DNA of 64,000 nucleotides from Cupriavidus laharis. GTDB taxonomy: Bacteria > Pseudomonadota > Gammaproteobacteria > Burkholderiales > Burkholderiaceae. Every line of letters starts with the position of its first letter. Position 1 is the first letter of the stretch. This document shows positions 40,553 through 49,876 of the stretch, piece by piece. The notes beneath the pieces are model-generated. The model ran no database searches. It saw only the letters and a list, made by a program, of their open reading frames with translations, and was not told the DNA's origin. Both the position numbers and the translations under genes were made by a program. The DNA lies in the NCBI RefSeq assembly GCF_914271435.1, contig NZ_CAJZAI010000001.1, positions 310,001-374,000 of the forward strand. Direction: 5' to 3'.

Positions 40553-41235
40553 GCCGTGTCCTTGGGGTCTTCGAGCACGTAGCCCATGCCGCGCACGGTC
40601 TGGATCAGCTTGGTGTCGAAATCGTCGTCGATCTTGGCGCGCAGCCGGCGGATGGCGACGTCGATGACATTGCTGTCGCTATCGAAATTCATGTCCCACA
40701 CCTGCGAGGCGATCAGCGAGCGCGGCAACACCTCGCCGCGCCGGCGCACCAGCAGCTCGAGCAGCGAGAACTCCTTGCTGGTCAGCACGATGCGGCGCCC
40801 GCCGCGAGACGCGCGCCGGCGCGCCAGATCCAGCACCAGATCGCCGACCTGCACGCGGTCCACGCTCACCTGCGCGCTGCCACGGCGCAGCAGCGTGCGT
40901 ACGCGTGCCAGCAACTCGGCAAAGGCAAACGGCTTGACCAGGTAGTCGTCCGCACCGAGCTCCAGCCCCTTGACGCGGTCGGCCACGCTGTCGCGCGCGG
41001 TCAGGAACAGCACCGGCACGCGGTTGTCGGCCGCGCGCAGCGTCTGCAGGATGCGCCAGCCGTCCACGTCGGGCAGCATCACGTCCAGGATGATGAGGTC
41101 GTAGGCCTCGCTCATGGCCAGGTGGTGGCCGTCCAGGCCGTTGGCGGCCAGGTCCACCACGAAGCCGGCCTCGGTCAGGCCTTGCCGCAGGTACTCGCCG
41201 GTTTTGGCCTCGTCTTCCACTACAAGCAGTTTCAT
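40549..41235 (-). CDS. copR: copper response regulator, OmpR type
   Basis: The 228-residue protein has a receiver domain ([16 protein letters not shown], phosphorylation site in [14 protein letters not shown], switch Lys in [12 protein letters not shown]) and a winged-helix DNA-binding domain ending in [23 protein letters not shown]. This matches CopR/CusR/IrlR. It faces copA, and an inverted repeat between them is its probable binding site. The pair copRS is cotranscribed. Confidence 0.93.
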   Translation of the reverse strand: MKLLVVEDEAKTGEYLRQGLTEAGFVVDLAANGLDGHHLAMSEAYDLIILDVMLPDVDGWRILQTLRAADNRVPVLFLTARDSVADRVKGLELGADDYLVKPFAFAELLARVRTLLRRGSAQVSVDRVQVGDLVLDLARRRASRGGRRIVLTSKEFSLLELLVRRRGEVLPRSLIASQVWDMNFDSDSNVIDVAIRRLRAKIDDDFDTKLIQTVRGMGYVLEDPKDTA

Positions 41236-41318
41236 CTGCGCTTTCCTCGTTGCCCGATGCGTGCCGCCAGCGACCGGCGACTGTAGCCCAAGGCAATGAA
41301 CATCAAGATGACGCCAAG

Positions 41319-41334
41319 ATTACCGGAATGTAAT
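41319..41334. promoter_or_regulatory. probable CopR box between copR and copA
   Basis: ATTAC at 41319-41323 and GTAAT at 41330-41334 form a perfect inverted repeat with a six-base spacer (ATTACCGGAATGTAAT). CopR/CusR-type regulators bind repeats of this length and form. It lies 33 bases upstream of a TATGCT -10-like element at 41368-41373, which places it next to the -35 region of copA, as expected for an activator. Confidence 0.7.
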
Positions 41335-41424
41335 TTCGGGGTCATGTGCACGTTCCCTGGCCTTCCGTATGCTTTGTCTGCCGCCCACAAGTGCGGCTAT
41401 CGACTCTCCAAGGACTGATCTTCC

Positions 41425-43191
41425 ATGCGACGCGACCCCTCCACCGGCCTGCTGCTGCCCAACCTGTCCCGCCGGCGCTTCGTGCAGGGCCTGGCGGCCG
41501 GCGGCGTGCTGGCGGGCCTGCCGGCCTGGCAGGGCGCCGCGTGGGCGCAGCCGGCCGCGACGGCTTTCGGCACGGCGCCGGTGCTGCGCGGCACCGAGTT
41601 CGACCTCGTGGTCGCCGAATCCGTGGTCAACTTTACCGGCAGCCCCGGCGTGGCCACCACCATCAACGGCATGCTGCCCGGCCCGACGTTGCGCTGGCGC
41701 GAAGGCGACACCGTCACCATCCGCGTGACCAACCGCCTGCGCGAACAGACGTCGATCCACTGGCACGGCATCATCCTGCCGTACCAGATGGATGGCGTGC
41801 CCGGCATCAGCTTTGGCGGCATTGCCCCGGGCGAGACCTTCACGTACCGGTTCAAGGTCGCGCAAAGCGGCAGCTACTGGTACCACTCGCATTCCGGCTT
41901 CCAGGAGATGACCGGGTTGTACGGCGGCATCATCATCGATCCCGCCGGTGAGGACCCGGTGCGGGCCGACCGCGATTACACCGTGCTGCTGTCCGACTGG
42001 ACCGACGAGGACCCGATGCGCGTGCTGTCGAAGCTGAAGGTCCGGAGCGACTACTACAACTACAACCAGCCGACGGTGGTCGATTTCTTCCGCGACGTGT
42101 CGAACGACGGCCTGAAGGCCGCGCTCGACAAGCGCCGCATGTGGAACCAGATGCGTATGAGCCCGACAGACCTTGCGGACCTGTCGGGCGCCACGCTGAC
42201 CTACTTGGCCAATGGCCTGACGCCGGCCGGCAACTGGACGGGGCAGTTCCGGCCCGGCGAGAAGGTGAGACTGCGGCTGATCAACGGCGCCGGCAATACC
42301 TTCTTCGACGTGCGTATCCCGGGCCTGAAGCTGAGGGTGGTGCAGGTCGACGGGATCAACATCGAACCCGTGACGGTCGACGAATTCCGCTTCGGGCCCG
42401 GCGAGACCTGCGACGTCGTGGTCGAGCCGCGCGACGAGGCCTACACCATCTTTGCCCAGTCGATGGATCGCACCGGCTATGCCAGGGGCACGCTGAGCGT
42501 GCGCGATGGCCTCCAGGCACCGGTGCCCGCACTGGACAAGGCCGAGTGGCTGACGATGGGCGACATGATGGGTGACATGGCGGGCATGGACCACGGCAGC
42601 ATGGCCATGGATCACAGCCAGCACGCCATGCACGGCGCGGCCGCTGACAACCCGCTCAAGGTCCCGGGCAAGACGGTGCGCCACGCACGCACGGAATACG
42701 GGGCGGGCACCGACATGCGCGTGGACACGCCGCGCACGAACCTCGACGACCCCGGCATCGGGCTGCGCAACAACGGACGGCGCGTGCTGACGCTCGCTGA
42801 TATGCACACGCTCGGCGGCCCACCGGATCCGCGCGGGCCGGGGCGCGAAATCGAACTGCACCTGACCGGCAACATGGAGCGCTACACATGGTCGTTCGAC
42901 AGCGTCGAGTTCGGCAAATCGACGCCCGTGCATTTCCGCCATGGTGAGCGGCTGCGCGTCATTCTCCACAACGACACCATGATGACCCACCCGATGCACA
43001 TGCACGGCATGTGGAGCGATCTGGAAGCGCCGGACGGCACGTTCCTGGCGCGCCGTCACACGATCCCGGTGCAGCCGGCACAGCGCATCAGCTTCCTGGT
43101 CACGGCGGACGCGCTTGGCCGCTGGGCCTGGCATTGCCACCTGATGCTGCATATGGATGCGGGCATGTTCCGCGAAGTGGTGGTGTCGTGA
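41425..43191 (+). CDS. copA: periplasmic multicopper oxidase of copper resistance
   Basis: CopA oxidises Cu(I) in the periplasm. The 588-residue product has a Tat signal with SRRRFVQG near residue 16. Copper ligands are visible: HWHG at 112-115, HSHSGF from 154, HPMHMHGMW from 522 and HCHLMLHMDAGM from 570 with the type-1 Cys571. A Met/His-rich insert at about residues 373-405 (MGDMMGDMAGMDHGSM) is the extra copper-binding stretch typical of CopA/PcoA. It starts the copABCD operon opposite copRS. Confidence 0.95.
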   Translation: MRRDPSTGLLLPNLSRRRFVQGLAAGGVLAGLPAWQGAAWAQPAATAFGTAPVLRGTEFDLVVAESVVNFTGSPGVATTINGMLPGPTLRWREGDTVTIRVTNRLREQTSIHWHGIILPYQMDGVPGISFGGIAPGETFTYRFKVAQSGSYWYHSHSGFQEMTGLYGGIIIDPAGEDPVRADRDYTVLLSDWTDEDPMRVLSKLKVRSDYYNYNQPTVVDFFRDVSNDGLKAALDKRRMWNQMRMSPTDLADLSGATLTYLANGLTPAGNWTGQFRPGEKVRLRLINGAGNTFFDVRIPGLKLRVVQVDGINIEPVTVDEFRFGPGETCDVVVEPRDEAYTIFAQSMDRTGYARGTLSVRDGLQAPVPALDKAEWLTMGDMMGDMAGMDHGSMAMDHSQHAMHGAAADNPLKVPGKTVRHARTEYGAGTDMRVDTPRTNLDDPGIGLRNNGRRVLTLADMHTLGGPPDPRGPGREIELHLTGNMERYTWSFDSVEFGKSTPVHFRHGERLRVILHNDTMMTHPMHMHGMWSDLEAPDGTFLARRHTIPVQPAQRISFLVTADALGRWAWHCHLMLHMDAGMFREVVVS

Positions 43192-44213
43192 TGGCACGAT
43201 TCGCACGCAACACGACCGTGCACGCGCACGCCAGGAAGCTGCTCGCCGCGATCCTTGCCGCGGCGGGAATCGGGTCGGCATGGGCGCAGGATCCGCATGC
43301 CGGACATCAGCACCAGCACCCATCCAGCAACTCGGGGGCTGCGGCGCCAGTTGCGGAAGAAGATGGCATGGAGGGGATGCAGGGTATGGAAGAGAGCCCC
43401 GCGCCCGCCGTGCCAACGCCTCAGCCCAATGCCGCGCCTGCCATGGACCATGGCGACATGAAGATGCAGGGCGGCAGCGCGCCGCCCGATGCTCGCGACC
43501 CGCATGCGTACTCCGGCGGCTATCAGCTTGGCACGGGCCAATACGCGCTGGGCACCACGCGCCATCTTCACATGGCCGACGAGCACACGTTCGCCGCAGT
43601 GCTGGTCGACAGGCTGGAATGGGCGCATGCCAACGGTGCCAACGCCGCGAACTGGGAAGCGCAGGCATGGTTCGGCGGCACCTACAACCGGCTTGTCATC
43701 AAGACCGAAGGCGAAGCCGCGGACGGCAAGGTGCATGACGCCCGCACCGAACTGCTGTGGGGCCACGCGATTGCTCCTTACTGGGACACGCAGCTTGGCT
43801 GGCGCAACGATGCCGGCAGCGGGCGCCCGGCACGCAACTGGCTGGCATTCGGTGTGCAGGGCCTGGCGCCATACTGGTTCGAAGTCGATGCCACTGCTTA
43901 TGTGGGCGACAGCGGACGCACTGCGCTGCGCCTGTCGGCGGAGTACGAACTGCTGATCACGCAGCGCCTGATCCTGCAGCCGCGTATCGAGGCCAATCTG
44001 TATGGCAGGAACGATCCGGAGACCGGCACCGGCAGCGGGCTGTCCAACGGTGCCATCGGGCTGCGCCTGCGTTATGAGATCAACCGCCAGTTCGCGCCTT
44101 ATATCGGTGTAGAGCGGTACCAGACGTTCGGCAATACCTCGGACATGGTCAGGGCCGCTGGCGGCCGCAGTGGCGAGACCCGCTTCGTGGCCGGCGTGCG
44201 GCTGTGGTTCTGA
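43191..44213 (+). CDS. copB: outer-membrane copper resistance protein
   Basis: The 340-residue product has a signal peptide ending at SAWAQDP, then a His/Met-rich disordered part (HAGHQHQH, MEGMQGME, MDHGDMKM; residues about 33-105) that may bind copper, and a C-terminal beta-barrel that ends in RLWF with an aromatic last residue. This is CopB/PcoB. Its ATG shares one base with the copA stop (TGATG), so translation is coupled. Confidence 0.93.
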   Translation: MARFARNTTVHAHARKLLAAILAAAGIGSAWAQDPHAGHQHQHPSSNSGAAAPVAEEDGMEGMQGMEESPAPAVPTPQPNAAPAMDHGDMKMQGGSAPPDARDPHAYSGGYQLGTGQYALGTTRHLHMADEHTFAAVLVDRLEWAHANGANAANWEAQAWFGGTYNRLVIKTEGEAADGKVHDARTELLWGHAIAPYWDTQLGWRNDAGSGRPARNWLAFGVQGLAPYWFEVDATAYVGDSGRTALRLSAEYELLITQRLILQPRIEANLYGRNDPETGTGSGLSNGAIGLRLRYEINRQFAPYIGVERYQTFGNTSDMVRAAGGRSGETRFVAGVRLWF

Positions 44214-44261
44214 GGCGTGCTCTCGCAAGCCAATCATCAAATCGTCATCAAAGGTGCCCCC

Positions 44262-44648
44262 ATGTTCGACATCCGTACCACCGCAAAATCGGTGCTTGCC
44301 GTATCGGCCCTGCTTGCCGGAGGCCAGGCCTTCGCCCATCCGCAATTGCTTGCGTCAACACCAGCCGACAGCGCCGAAATCGCCGTGCCGGCGCGGATCG
44401 AACTGCAGTTCTCGGAAAGCCTCGTCGCCCGCGTTTCGGGCGCCATGCTGGTCATGACGGGCATGCCCGGCATGGCGGACCATGCACCGATGAACGTGGC
44501 CACCCGCGTATCGGCCGGCGACGACCCGAAGACGATGGTGATCACTCCCGCCAGCCCGCTTGTGCCGGGTACCTACCGCGTGGACTGGCGAGCGGTAGCG
44601 GCCGACACGCATCCGGTCACCGGCAAGCTCTCGTTCACCGTGAAATAG
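44262..44648 (+). CDS. copC: periplasmic copper-binding protein
   Basis: The 128-residue product has a signal peptide ending GQAFAHPQL; His1 of the mature protein (after FA) is the usual Cu(II) ligand of CopC. The core has LASTPADSAEI, LQFSESLVARVSGAML and VDWRAVAADTHPVTGKLSF. The MTGMPGM region may supply methionine ligands for Cu(I). ATG 44262 is chosen for the signal peptide. copD follows after four bases. Confidence 0.94.
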   Translation: MFDIRTTAKSVLAVSALLAGGQAFAHPQLLASTPADSAEIAVPARIELQFSESLVARVSGAMLVMTGMPGMADHAPMNVATRVSAGDDPKTMVITPASPLVPGTYRVDWRAVAADTHPVTGKLSFTVK

Positions 44649-44652
44649 GCCG

Positions 44653-45567
44653 ATGGACGCTGACTGGGCAACCGTTGCTCTGCGCTATGCGCTGTATGCC
44701 GATCTGACGCTGCTGTTCGGCGTGCCGCTCTCGACGATGTGGTTATTGCGTGTCGACGAACACCTCGCCACGCACTGGGCGCGCGTCACCGCATTCGCGG
44801 CGGCGGCCGGCATGGTGCTTTCCGCCATCGGCCTGCTGGTCACGGCTACGACCATGACGGGTGCGGAGTCATACCTGGCCATCGACGGCGCAACCGTCCG
44901 GATGATCGTGGCCGAGACTGGCATTGGCGTTGCGTGGCAGGTGCGGATGCTGGCGCTGCTGGTTTGCCTGCTTGCAACACTGGCCCCGCGCCATTGGCGG
45001 TCGACTCGCGTTGTCCTGCCGCTGGCAGCGGCCGTTGCATTGGCCACGCTGGCCTGGGGCGGGCACGCGGTCATGAACGAAGGCCTGCGGCGCGCCATCC
45101 ATCTTCCCGGCGATATCGTGCACCTGCTGGCGGCAGGGGCCTGGGTCGGTGCGCTGGCGGTCTTCGTGTGGATGTCATTGCCGAACCAGGCTGTGACAAG
45201 CGGCAGCGTGGCTGCGCTGAGCCGCGCAGCGAGCGGATTCGCCCACATCGGTGCCGGCATCGTCGTCGCGCTGGCGGTAACCGGGGCTGGCAACTACATC
45301 CTGATCGCCGGGCCGACCCTGTCCGGTTTGCTGTCCACGCGCTACGGCGGGTTGTTGCTTGCCAAGCTGGCGTTGTTTAGCGCGATGCTGGGGCTGGCTG
45401 CCATCAATCGCTACCGCCTGGCGCCGCGGCTGGCGCGAGCCGTGCGCACGCGCGACGATGGCACCGCCGTGGTTGCGCTGCGCCGAAGCCTGCGGTGCGA
45501 GTCGGCCTGTGCCATGATCCTGCTGTTGCTCGTGGCCTGGCTTGGGACGCTGTCTCCCAGTCACTGA
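44653..45567 (+). CDS. copD: inner-membrane copper resistance protein
   Basis: The 304-residue product has about eight membrane helices and IHLPGDIVHLLAAGAWVGAL, a marker of the CopD/PcoD family. CopD works with CopC, most likely in moving copper across the inner membrane. Full length. It is placed as in other copABCD operons. Confidence 0.92.
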   Translation: MDADWATVALRYALYADLTLLFGVPLSTMWLLRVDEHLATHWARVTAFAAAAGMVLSAIGLLVTATTMTGAESYLAIDGATVRMIVAETGIGVAWQVRMLALLVCLLATLAPRHWRSTRVVLPLAAAVALATLAWGGHAVMNEGLRRAIHLPGDIVHLLAAGAWVGALAVFVWMSLPNQAVTSGSVAALSRAASGFAHIGAGIVVALAVTGAGNYILIAGPTLSGLLSTRYGGLLLAKLALFSAMLGLAAINRYRLAPRLARAVRTRDDGTAVVALRRSLRCESACAMILLLLVAWLGTLSPSH

Positions 45568-45614
45568 TCATGCCGGCCCATCCCATTCCCTGAACCCGCA
45601 ATCCATTCCGATCC

Positions 45615-46097
45615 ATGAGAGCCGAACCTGTTGCTACCAATTCCCTCCGCCGGACTGTTCTCGCCGCGCTGGCGCTGTTGCCCGCGGCTGCCTGGGCTGG
45701 CGCTTCCCAGCCCGCGACCGCGGTCAAAGTGTGGAAATCTCCCACGTGCGGTTGCTGCAAGGACTGGGTGGCGCATTTGCAGGCGAACGGCTTCCTGGTC
45801 ACGACGTACGAGGTGGATGATCTGCCCGCCGCACGCGGCAAGGCGGGCATGCCTGACCGCTACGGGTCCTGCCATACCGCGGTGGTCGAAGGCTACGCGC
45901 TCGAAGGCCATGTGCCGGCGCGCGAGATCCGCCGCCTGCTGCGCGAGCGTCCGGCCGCTGTCGGACTGGCGGTGCCGGGCATGCCGCTGGGATCGCCGGG
46001 CATGGACGGGCCGGAATATGGCGGACGCAGGACGCCGTATGACGTGCTGCTGGTGATGCGGGACGGCAAGGCGAAGGTGTTCCAGGCCTATCCCTGA
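45615..46097 (+). CDS. DUF411 (CopG-like) periplasmic copper thiol protein
   Basis: The 160-residue product has a signal peptide (LAALALLPAAAWAGA) and the thioredoxin-like DUF411 core VWKSPTCGCCKDWVAHLQAN with the CGCC metal/redox motif, then GSCHTAVVEGYALEGHVPA. DUF411 proteins are found in copper clusters and are thought to bind or reduce copper. It is 47 bases past copD and probably in the same transcript. Confidence 0.9.
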   Translation: MRAEPVATNSLRRTVLAALALLPAAAWAGASQPATAVKVWKSPTCGCCKDWVAHLQANGFLVTTYEVDDLPAARGKAGMPDRYGSCHTAVVEGYALEGHVPAREIRRLLRERPAAVGLAVPGMPLGSPGMDGPEYGGRRTPYDVLLVMRDGKAKVFQAYP

Positions 46098-46104
46098 CTG
46101 CCGG

Positions 46105-46128
46105 TGAAAGCCGCTGCGGCGGCTTTCA
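46105..46128. terminator. weak hairpin between convergent genes
   Basis: TGAAAGCCGC (46105-46114) pairs with GCGGCTTTCA (46119-46128). It lies after the DUF411 stop and touches the end of the opposing ATP-grasp gene. No T-run follows, so it may be only a mild terminator. Confidence 0.45.
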
Positions 46129-47145
46129 TCCCTGGCCGGCTGGCGGCTCCACGCTGGCCAGGAAGTCGCACTTGGCGAATTCGAGCCCGGCCTGATAGCG
46201 GATTGCCTCACCCTGGTGCGTGCCGCGCAGGCAGTTCAGCAGCACCCGGATCAGGTTGGCGCCGGCATTGTGGGTAAAGGGATAGCCGCCTCCGAACCTC
46301 GGATTCATTTCCAGCAGGTATTGGCGCCCGTCGCGGACGATGACATCGCAGTCGACGTTCCCGATATGCCGCAGTCCATGGCTGATGCGCGAGGCCATGT
46401 CGCTGAACGGCTCGCTTTCTACCGTGATGGCGCGGTCGGTCTCGCCGGCCCGCATCGACAGTTTCTTTCGCACGGCCAGCCCGACGGGCCTGGCCTCGAG
46501 GTCGTTGAAAATATCGAGACCGTACTCCTGGCCGGAGATCATCTCCTGGATCAGGACCAGCGCATCTTGCTGTCCCATCCGGGCAAACTTTGACTGCAGC
46601 CAGATACGCGCGCAATAGGCATGGGCAAAGCGAAGCTCATCGAGGTTCTCGACGCAGAAGATGCCGAAGCTTGCGCTGCCCCATCGCGGCTTGACGACCA
46701 GCGGAAAGGTGATGTCTCCAGCCGCAAGTGCATCCTCGGCGCTTTGCAGGGTCGCATAGCTGCGAGGGGTCGATACGCCGATTGACTCGGCGAAGCGGGC
46801 CGTCATCAGCTTGTCCGCGCAAAGATGAACGACCTCCGCCGACGAGACAACCGGTACGGTCCCGACCTCGCGAAACCTGCGCGCATGTTCCGCGATGAGC
46901 GGAAGTTCAAGATCGTTCAGCGAAAGCAGGGCGGAAATCCGACGGGTCCTGCACACATCAACCAGGAAATCGATGTAGCTCTTGGCATAGATTTCCGGCG
47001 CGACCAGGAACATGTCGCACACATTCGCAGCGGGCGCGCTGCGCTGATTGTCCACACCAAGCACCATGCCGGTCCCGTTCAGTTCCGACTTCAGGTACTC
47101 GACCAGGTAGCGCCTTCTACCAACGCACGTCAGCAGCACGTTCAT
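46126..47145 (-). CDS. ATP-grasp enzyme, carbamoyl-phosphate-synthase-like
   Basis: The 339-residue product has an N-terminal Rossmann-like part (NVLLTCVGRRRYLVEYLKS) and ATP-grasp motifs: LCADKLMTARFAES, FPLVVKPRWGSASFG, IQEMISGQEYGLDIF and the metal-binding YLLEMNPRFGGGYPFTHNAG. Such enzymes join a carboxylate to an amine or other nucleophile at the cost of ATP. Substrate unknown. The nearby sugar transferase on the same strand suggests glycan precursor modification. No strong ribosome binding site precedes ATG 47145. Confidence 0.85.
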   Translation of the reverse strand: MNVLLTCVGRRRYLVEYLKSELNGTGMVLGVDNQRSAPAANVCDMFLVAPEIYAKSYIDFLVDVCRTRRISALLSLNDLELPLIAEHARRFREVGTVPVVSSAEVVHLCADKLMTARFAESIGVSTPRSYATLQSAEDALAAGDITFPLVVKPRWGSASFGIFCVENLDELRFAHAYCARIWLQSKFARMGQQDALVLIQEMISGQEYGLDIFNDLEARPVGLAVRKKLSMRAGETDRAITVESEPFSDMASRISHGLRHIGNVDCDVIVRDGRQYLLEMNPRFGGGYPFTHNAGANLIRVLLNCLRGTHQGEAIRYQAGLEFAKCDFLASVEPPAGQG

Positions 47146-47471
47146 GAATGCCCCAGTGCCATTTTGATCACAATGATCCTGTCTGCTTGAGGCAGGTCCG
47201 TCTTGTATTTCCCCCGGCGCTTCGCTTGGACGGGGTTTCGGCCCGGCAACTGGATGTGGGGCATGCTTCTCCTGCTACCTTGGTTAAAGGGGGGCTCCGA
47301 TCGCTGCGGAACTGTGCGGTCCGGTTGCGACCGCCTTCTTGCACGCCTAACGAATAACAGGTGTCATCTAATCAGAACGGCCGGTGGGAAAAAAGCTCGA
47401 TATGTGCGTTGGTTCACCGAGCCTGGGACCTTGTATTGACCCTATGTCATTGGTTCGGCGACTGCCGTTGC
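47146..47471. other. gene-free stretch between the ATP-grasp and sugar transferase genes
   Basis: About 325 bases, less G/C-rich than the genes on either side, with an A6 run near 47390. I saw no convincing frame, hairpin terminator or promoter. Confidence 0.5.
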
Positions 47472-48131
47472 TCACAGCACCGAAGTGGCCGCAATGTGCT
47501 GGGCCGATGCCGGTGCGGATTCGCTGGCCTCGGGTTGGGAGCCTGGGCTGCCAGTGAAGTCGGGAACCGTTACATCGCCAGCGGCATTGATACCCTGTCG
47601 TCGTATGACGGTGCCGACCGTAAGCCAGATGATCTTCAGGTCCAGCCACAACGAACGGTGATCCACATACCAGGTGTCCAGCCGAAATTTTTCCTCCCAC
47701 GTTAGCGAGTTTCTCCCGTTTATCTGGGCCCAGCCTGAAATCCCCGGTCGGACCAGATGGCGGCGCGCCTGGTCCGGGGAATAGAAAGGCAGGTACTTCA
47801 GGGGCAATGGCCGCGGTCCAATTACGCTCATGGTCCCGATCAGGACGCACCAGAACTGCGGCAATTCATCCAGGCTGGAGCGGCGCAGGAAGCTGCCAAA
47901 CGGCGTCAGCCTGTCTTCATCCGGCAAGAGTTCACCATCAGGGCCTCGCTCGTCGGTCATGGTTCGGAACTTCACGACCTTGAATGGCTTGCAGTCGAGG
48001 CCCACGCGCGTAGGCCGGAACAGCACCGGCTTTCCCAGCTTCCAGCGCACTGCGCCTGCCAGGATCAGCAACGGGATGGCCAGTACCAGCAGGACTATGG
48101 CCGAGAAAACTATGTCGAACAAGCGCTTCAT
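47472..48131 (-). CDS. initiating sugar (phosphoglycosyl) transferase
   Basis: The 219-residue product begins MKRLFDIVFSAIVLLVLAIP, the re-entrant membrane helix of small phosphoglycosyl transferases. It has VKFRTM, DRLTPFGSFLRRSSLDELPQ (with the catalytic Asp-Glu pair), MSVIGPRPLP and RPGISGWAQINGRN. These enzymes move a sugar phosphate from a UDP-sugar to undecaprenyl phosphate to start glycan synthesis. It lacks the N-terminal five-helix domain of WbaP. The C-terminal 35 residues form an acidic, Ser/Ala-rich tail. No other glycosyltransferase lies nearby. Confidence 0.9.
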   Translation of the reverse strand: MKRLFDIVFSAIVLLVLAIPLLILAGAVRWKLGKPVLFRPTRVGLDCKPFKVVKFRTMTDERGPDGELLPDEDRLTPFGSFLRRSSLDELPQFWCVLIGTMSVIGPRPLPLKYLPFYSPDQARRHLVRPGISGWAQINGRNSLTWEEKFRLDTWYVDHRSLWLDLKIIWLTVGTVIRRQGINAAGDVTVPDFTGSPGSQPEASESAPASAQHIAATSVL

Positions 48132-48535
48132 GGTCGATCCGTCCGGAGCATGAGATAGCGGAATTTGCGGACGTGCGCTGACTGATCCCGAATTTCGCCA
48201 GAGTCTATCTAACCAAGGCGCGGCATGCCTGTGAAGCGGCCAATGTGGCCAGGCCCACGTTGGCAGCGCTGGCCGTGCAGCGTTGCGTCTCCGGTTTGCG
48301 CGTGTCGGTGCTTGCGCAAGCGGTATGGCTGGCCAATGAAGAGGGTCCGGAAATGGGATCCGGAAATGGAGTGTGCGCACCCGTACGGACGGCATGGCGA
48401 GCCGGTTCCAGACTGCGGCAATCCAGGCTGCGTGACGTGACCTGAGCACTTGAATCCACTGTCCGGCTTGTCCAGGCAGTGGCCCGCCCCACGCGGCGAC
48501 GTGATTGCCGGGCGAACTTAACGGGAAGAGCAATA
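48132..48535. other. divergent intergenic region
   Basis: About 400 bases between the divergent sugar transferase and flavoprotein genes. It must hold both promoters, but no clear hexamer pair stands out. Short frames here lack protein-like composition. Confidence 0.45.
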
Positions 48536-49876
48536 ATGATCTCCTCCACGGATACTGTCATTGTCGGGGCTGGTCCCTATGGATTGTCGACCTCGGCCTA
48601 TCTGACAGAAGCTGGCGTGCCCCATCAGGTCCTCGGGCTCCCCATGCACGCCTGGAAGAATTTCACGCCGCCCGGGATGCTTTTGCGCTCCGAGGCATTT
48701 GCCTCGAATCTCTATGCCCCTGGCGGTGGATACACGGTCGAAGACTATTGCCGGCACATTCATATGGAATACAAGCCGGTTGGCTTGCATCTTCCGGTGG
48801 AAATGTTCGTGGATTACGGGCAATGGTTCCAGTCGGAACTGGTCGCGCACATCCGGCCGGTTGAAGTGCAAGACATGTGCCGCAAGGACGGGTACTTCCG
48901 GCTGGGCCTGAGCGATGGAAGTTCGCTGGTGGCCAGGCGCGTCGTTCTTTCGCTGGGCCTGAAGGCGTTCGGGCAGGCGCCTTCGGCGCTGCGTGGCGTG
49001 CCAAAACCCTACGTGCTGCATTCCGGGGACTTTGGCGACGCAATGTGGGCGAGGGGCAAGGAGATCGTCATCGTCGGCGGAGGACAGTCGGCAATCGGGC
49101 TGGCGGCGCTGATGGGGCAGGTCGGGGCGCGGGTACGCCTGCTCGTACGCGGCGAGGCGGTGAACTGGAGCAAGGAACCGCGGACTTCCAGCGGAATCAT
49201 GTCCCGGTTGCTCCGGGCGCGTGTCGGCCTGGGGCGTGGATGGGATTCGAACAAGCCGTGGTTGCTCGCGATGTCCTACATGTTGTCCGAGTATCCCGCC
49301 TCGTTCCACAAGTTGAGCCTTCAACATCGACAAAGGATCCTGGAGACGTCATGGGGGCCATCCGGTGCGTGGTGGCTGCGCGATCGTGTCGAGGGAAAGA
49401 TCGAGATCTCGACGCGGACCGAGGTGAGTCACGCTGAAGTCAGGAGTGGCCGGGTCGTGCTGGAGGTCGATTCCGGCAACGGTACATCCGCCATCAGTGC
49501 CGATCATGTCGTGCTTGCGACCGGCTTCAAGGTGGATATGGCGAGGCACGCCTTTATTTCGTCGGAAATCCTGAGCTCTCTTTCCCTCATTGACGGCTCG
49601 CCGGACCTGACATCGAATTTCGAAACCAGCGTGCGGGACCTGTATGTGCTCGGGCCTGCGGCTGCGATGAGCTTTGGCCCGGCGCTGCGCTTCATCTACG
49701 GTGCCCGCTGCGCCGTGCCACGTGTGGCACGCCATATCGGCGGGCGATTCAAGCGGGAGGCCGGAAGGTTCGCGGCACCGCCGCACGCCGCGACACCGGA
49801 ACTGGCCAATGGGCATGCCGGTAGCGGTGTACATGCCGGAGGGGTTCTGCAGGCCGTAGAGCGCAATGCGGAGTAG
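48536..49876 (+). CDS. FAD/NAD(P)-binding flavoprotein, monooxygenase-like
   Basis: The 446-residue product has two dinucleotide-binding motifs: TVIVGAGPYGLSTSAYLTEA near residue 7 for FAD, and IVIVGGGQSAIGLAALMG near residue 180 for NAD(P), with VVLATGF before the C-terminus. This layout is that of class B-like flavin monooxygenases and lysine/ornithine N-hydroxylase relatives. The Gly-rich loops are intact. GGGAAGAG precedes ATG 48536. The substrate is unknown, and nothing nearby fixes the pathway. Confidence 0.8.
   Translation: MISSTDTVIVGAGPYGLSTSAYLTEAGVPHQVLGLPMHAWKNFTPPGMLLRSEAFASNLYAPGGGYTVEDYCRHIHMEYKPVGLHLPVEMFVDYGQWFQSELVAHIRPVEVQDMCRKDGYFRLGLSDGSSLVARRVVLSLGLKAFGQAPSALRGVPKPYVLHSGDFGDAMWARGKEIVIVGGGQSAIGLAALMGQVGARVRLLVRGEAVNWSKEPRTSSGIMSRLLRARVGLGRGWDSNKPWLLAMSYMLSEYPASFHKLSLQHRQRILETSWGPSGAWWLRDRVEGKIEISTRTEVSHAEVRSGRVVLEVDSGNGTSAISADHVVLATGFKVDMARHAFISSEILSSLSLIDGSPDLTSNFETSVRDLYVLGPAAAMSFGPALRFIYGARCAVPRVARHIGGRFKREAGRFAAPPHAATPELANGHAGSGVHAGGVLQAVERNAE

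Noticed and set aside
41320..43668. Minus-strand open frame of 782 codons opposite copA
   Set aside because: Shadow of copA/copB; His/Arg-rich composition with no recognisable domain.
44846..45564. Minus-strand frames opposite copD
   Set aside because: Gln/Arg/Pro-rich shadows of a clear membrane protein gene.
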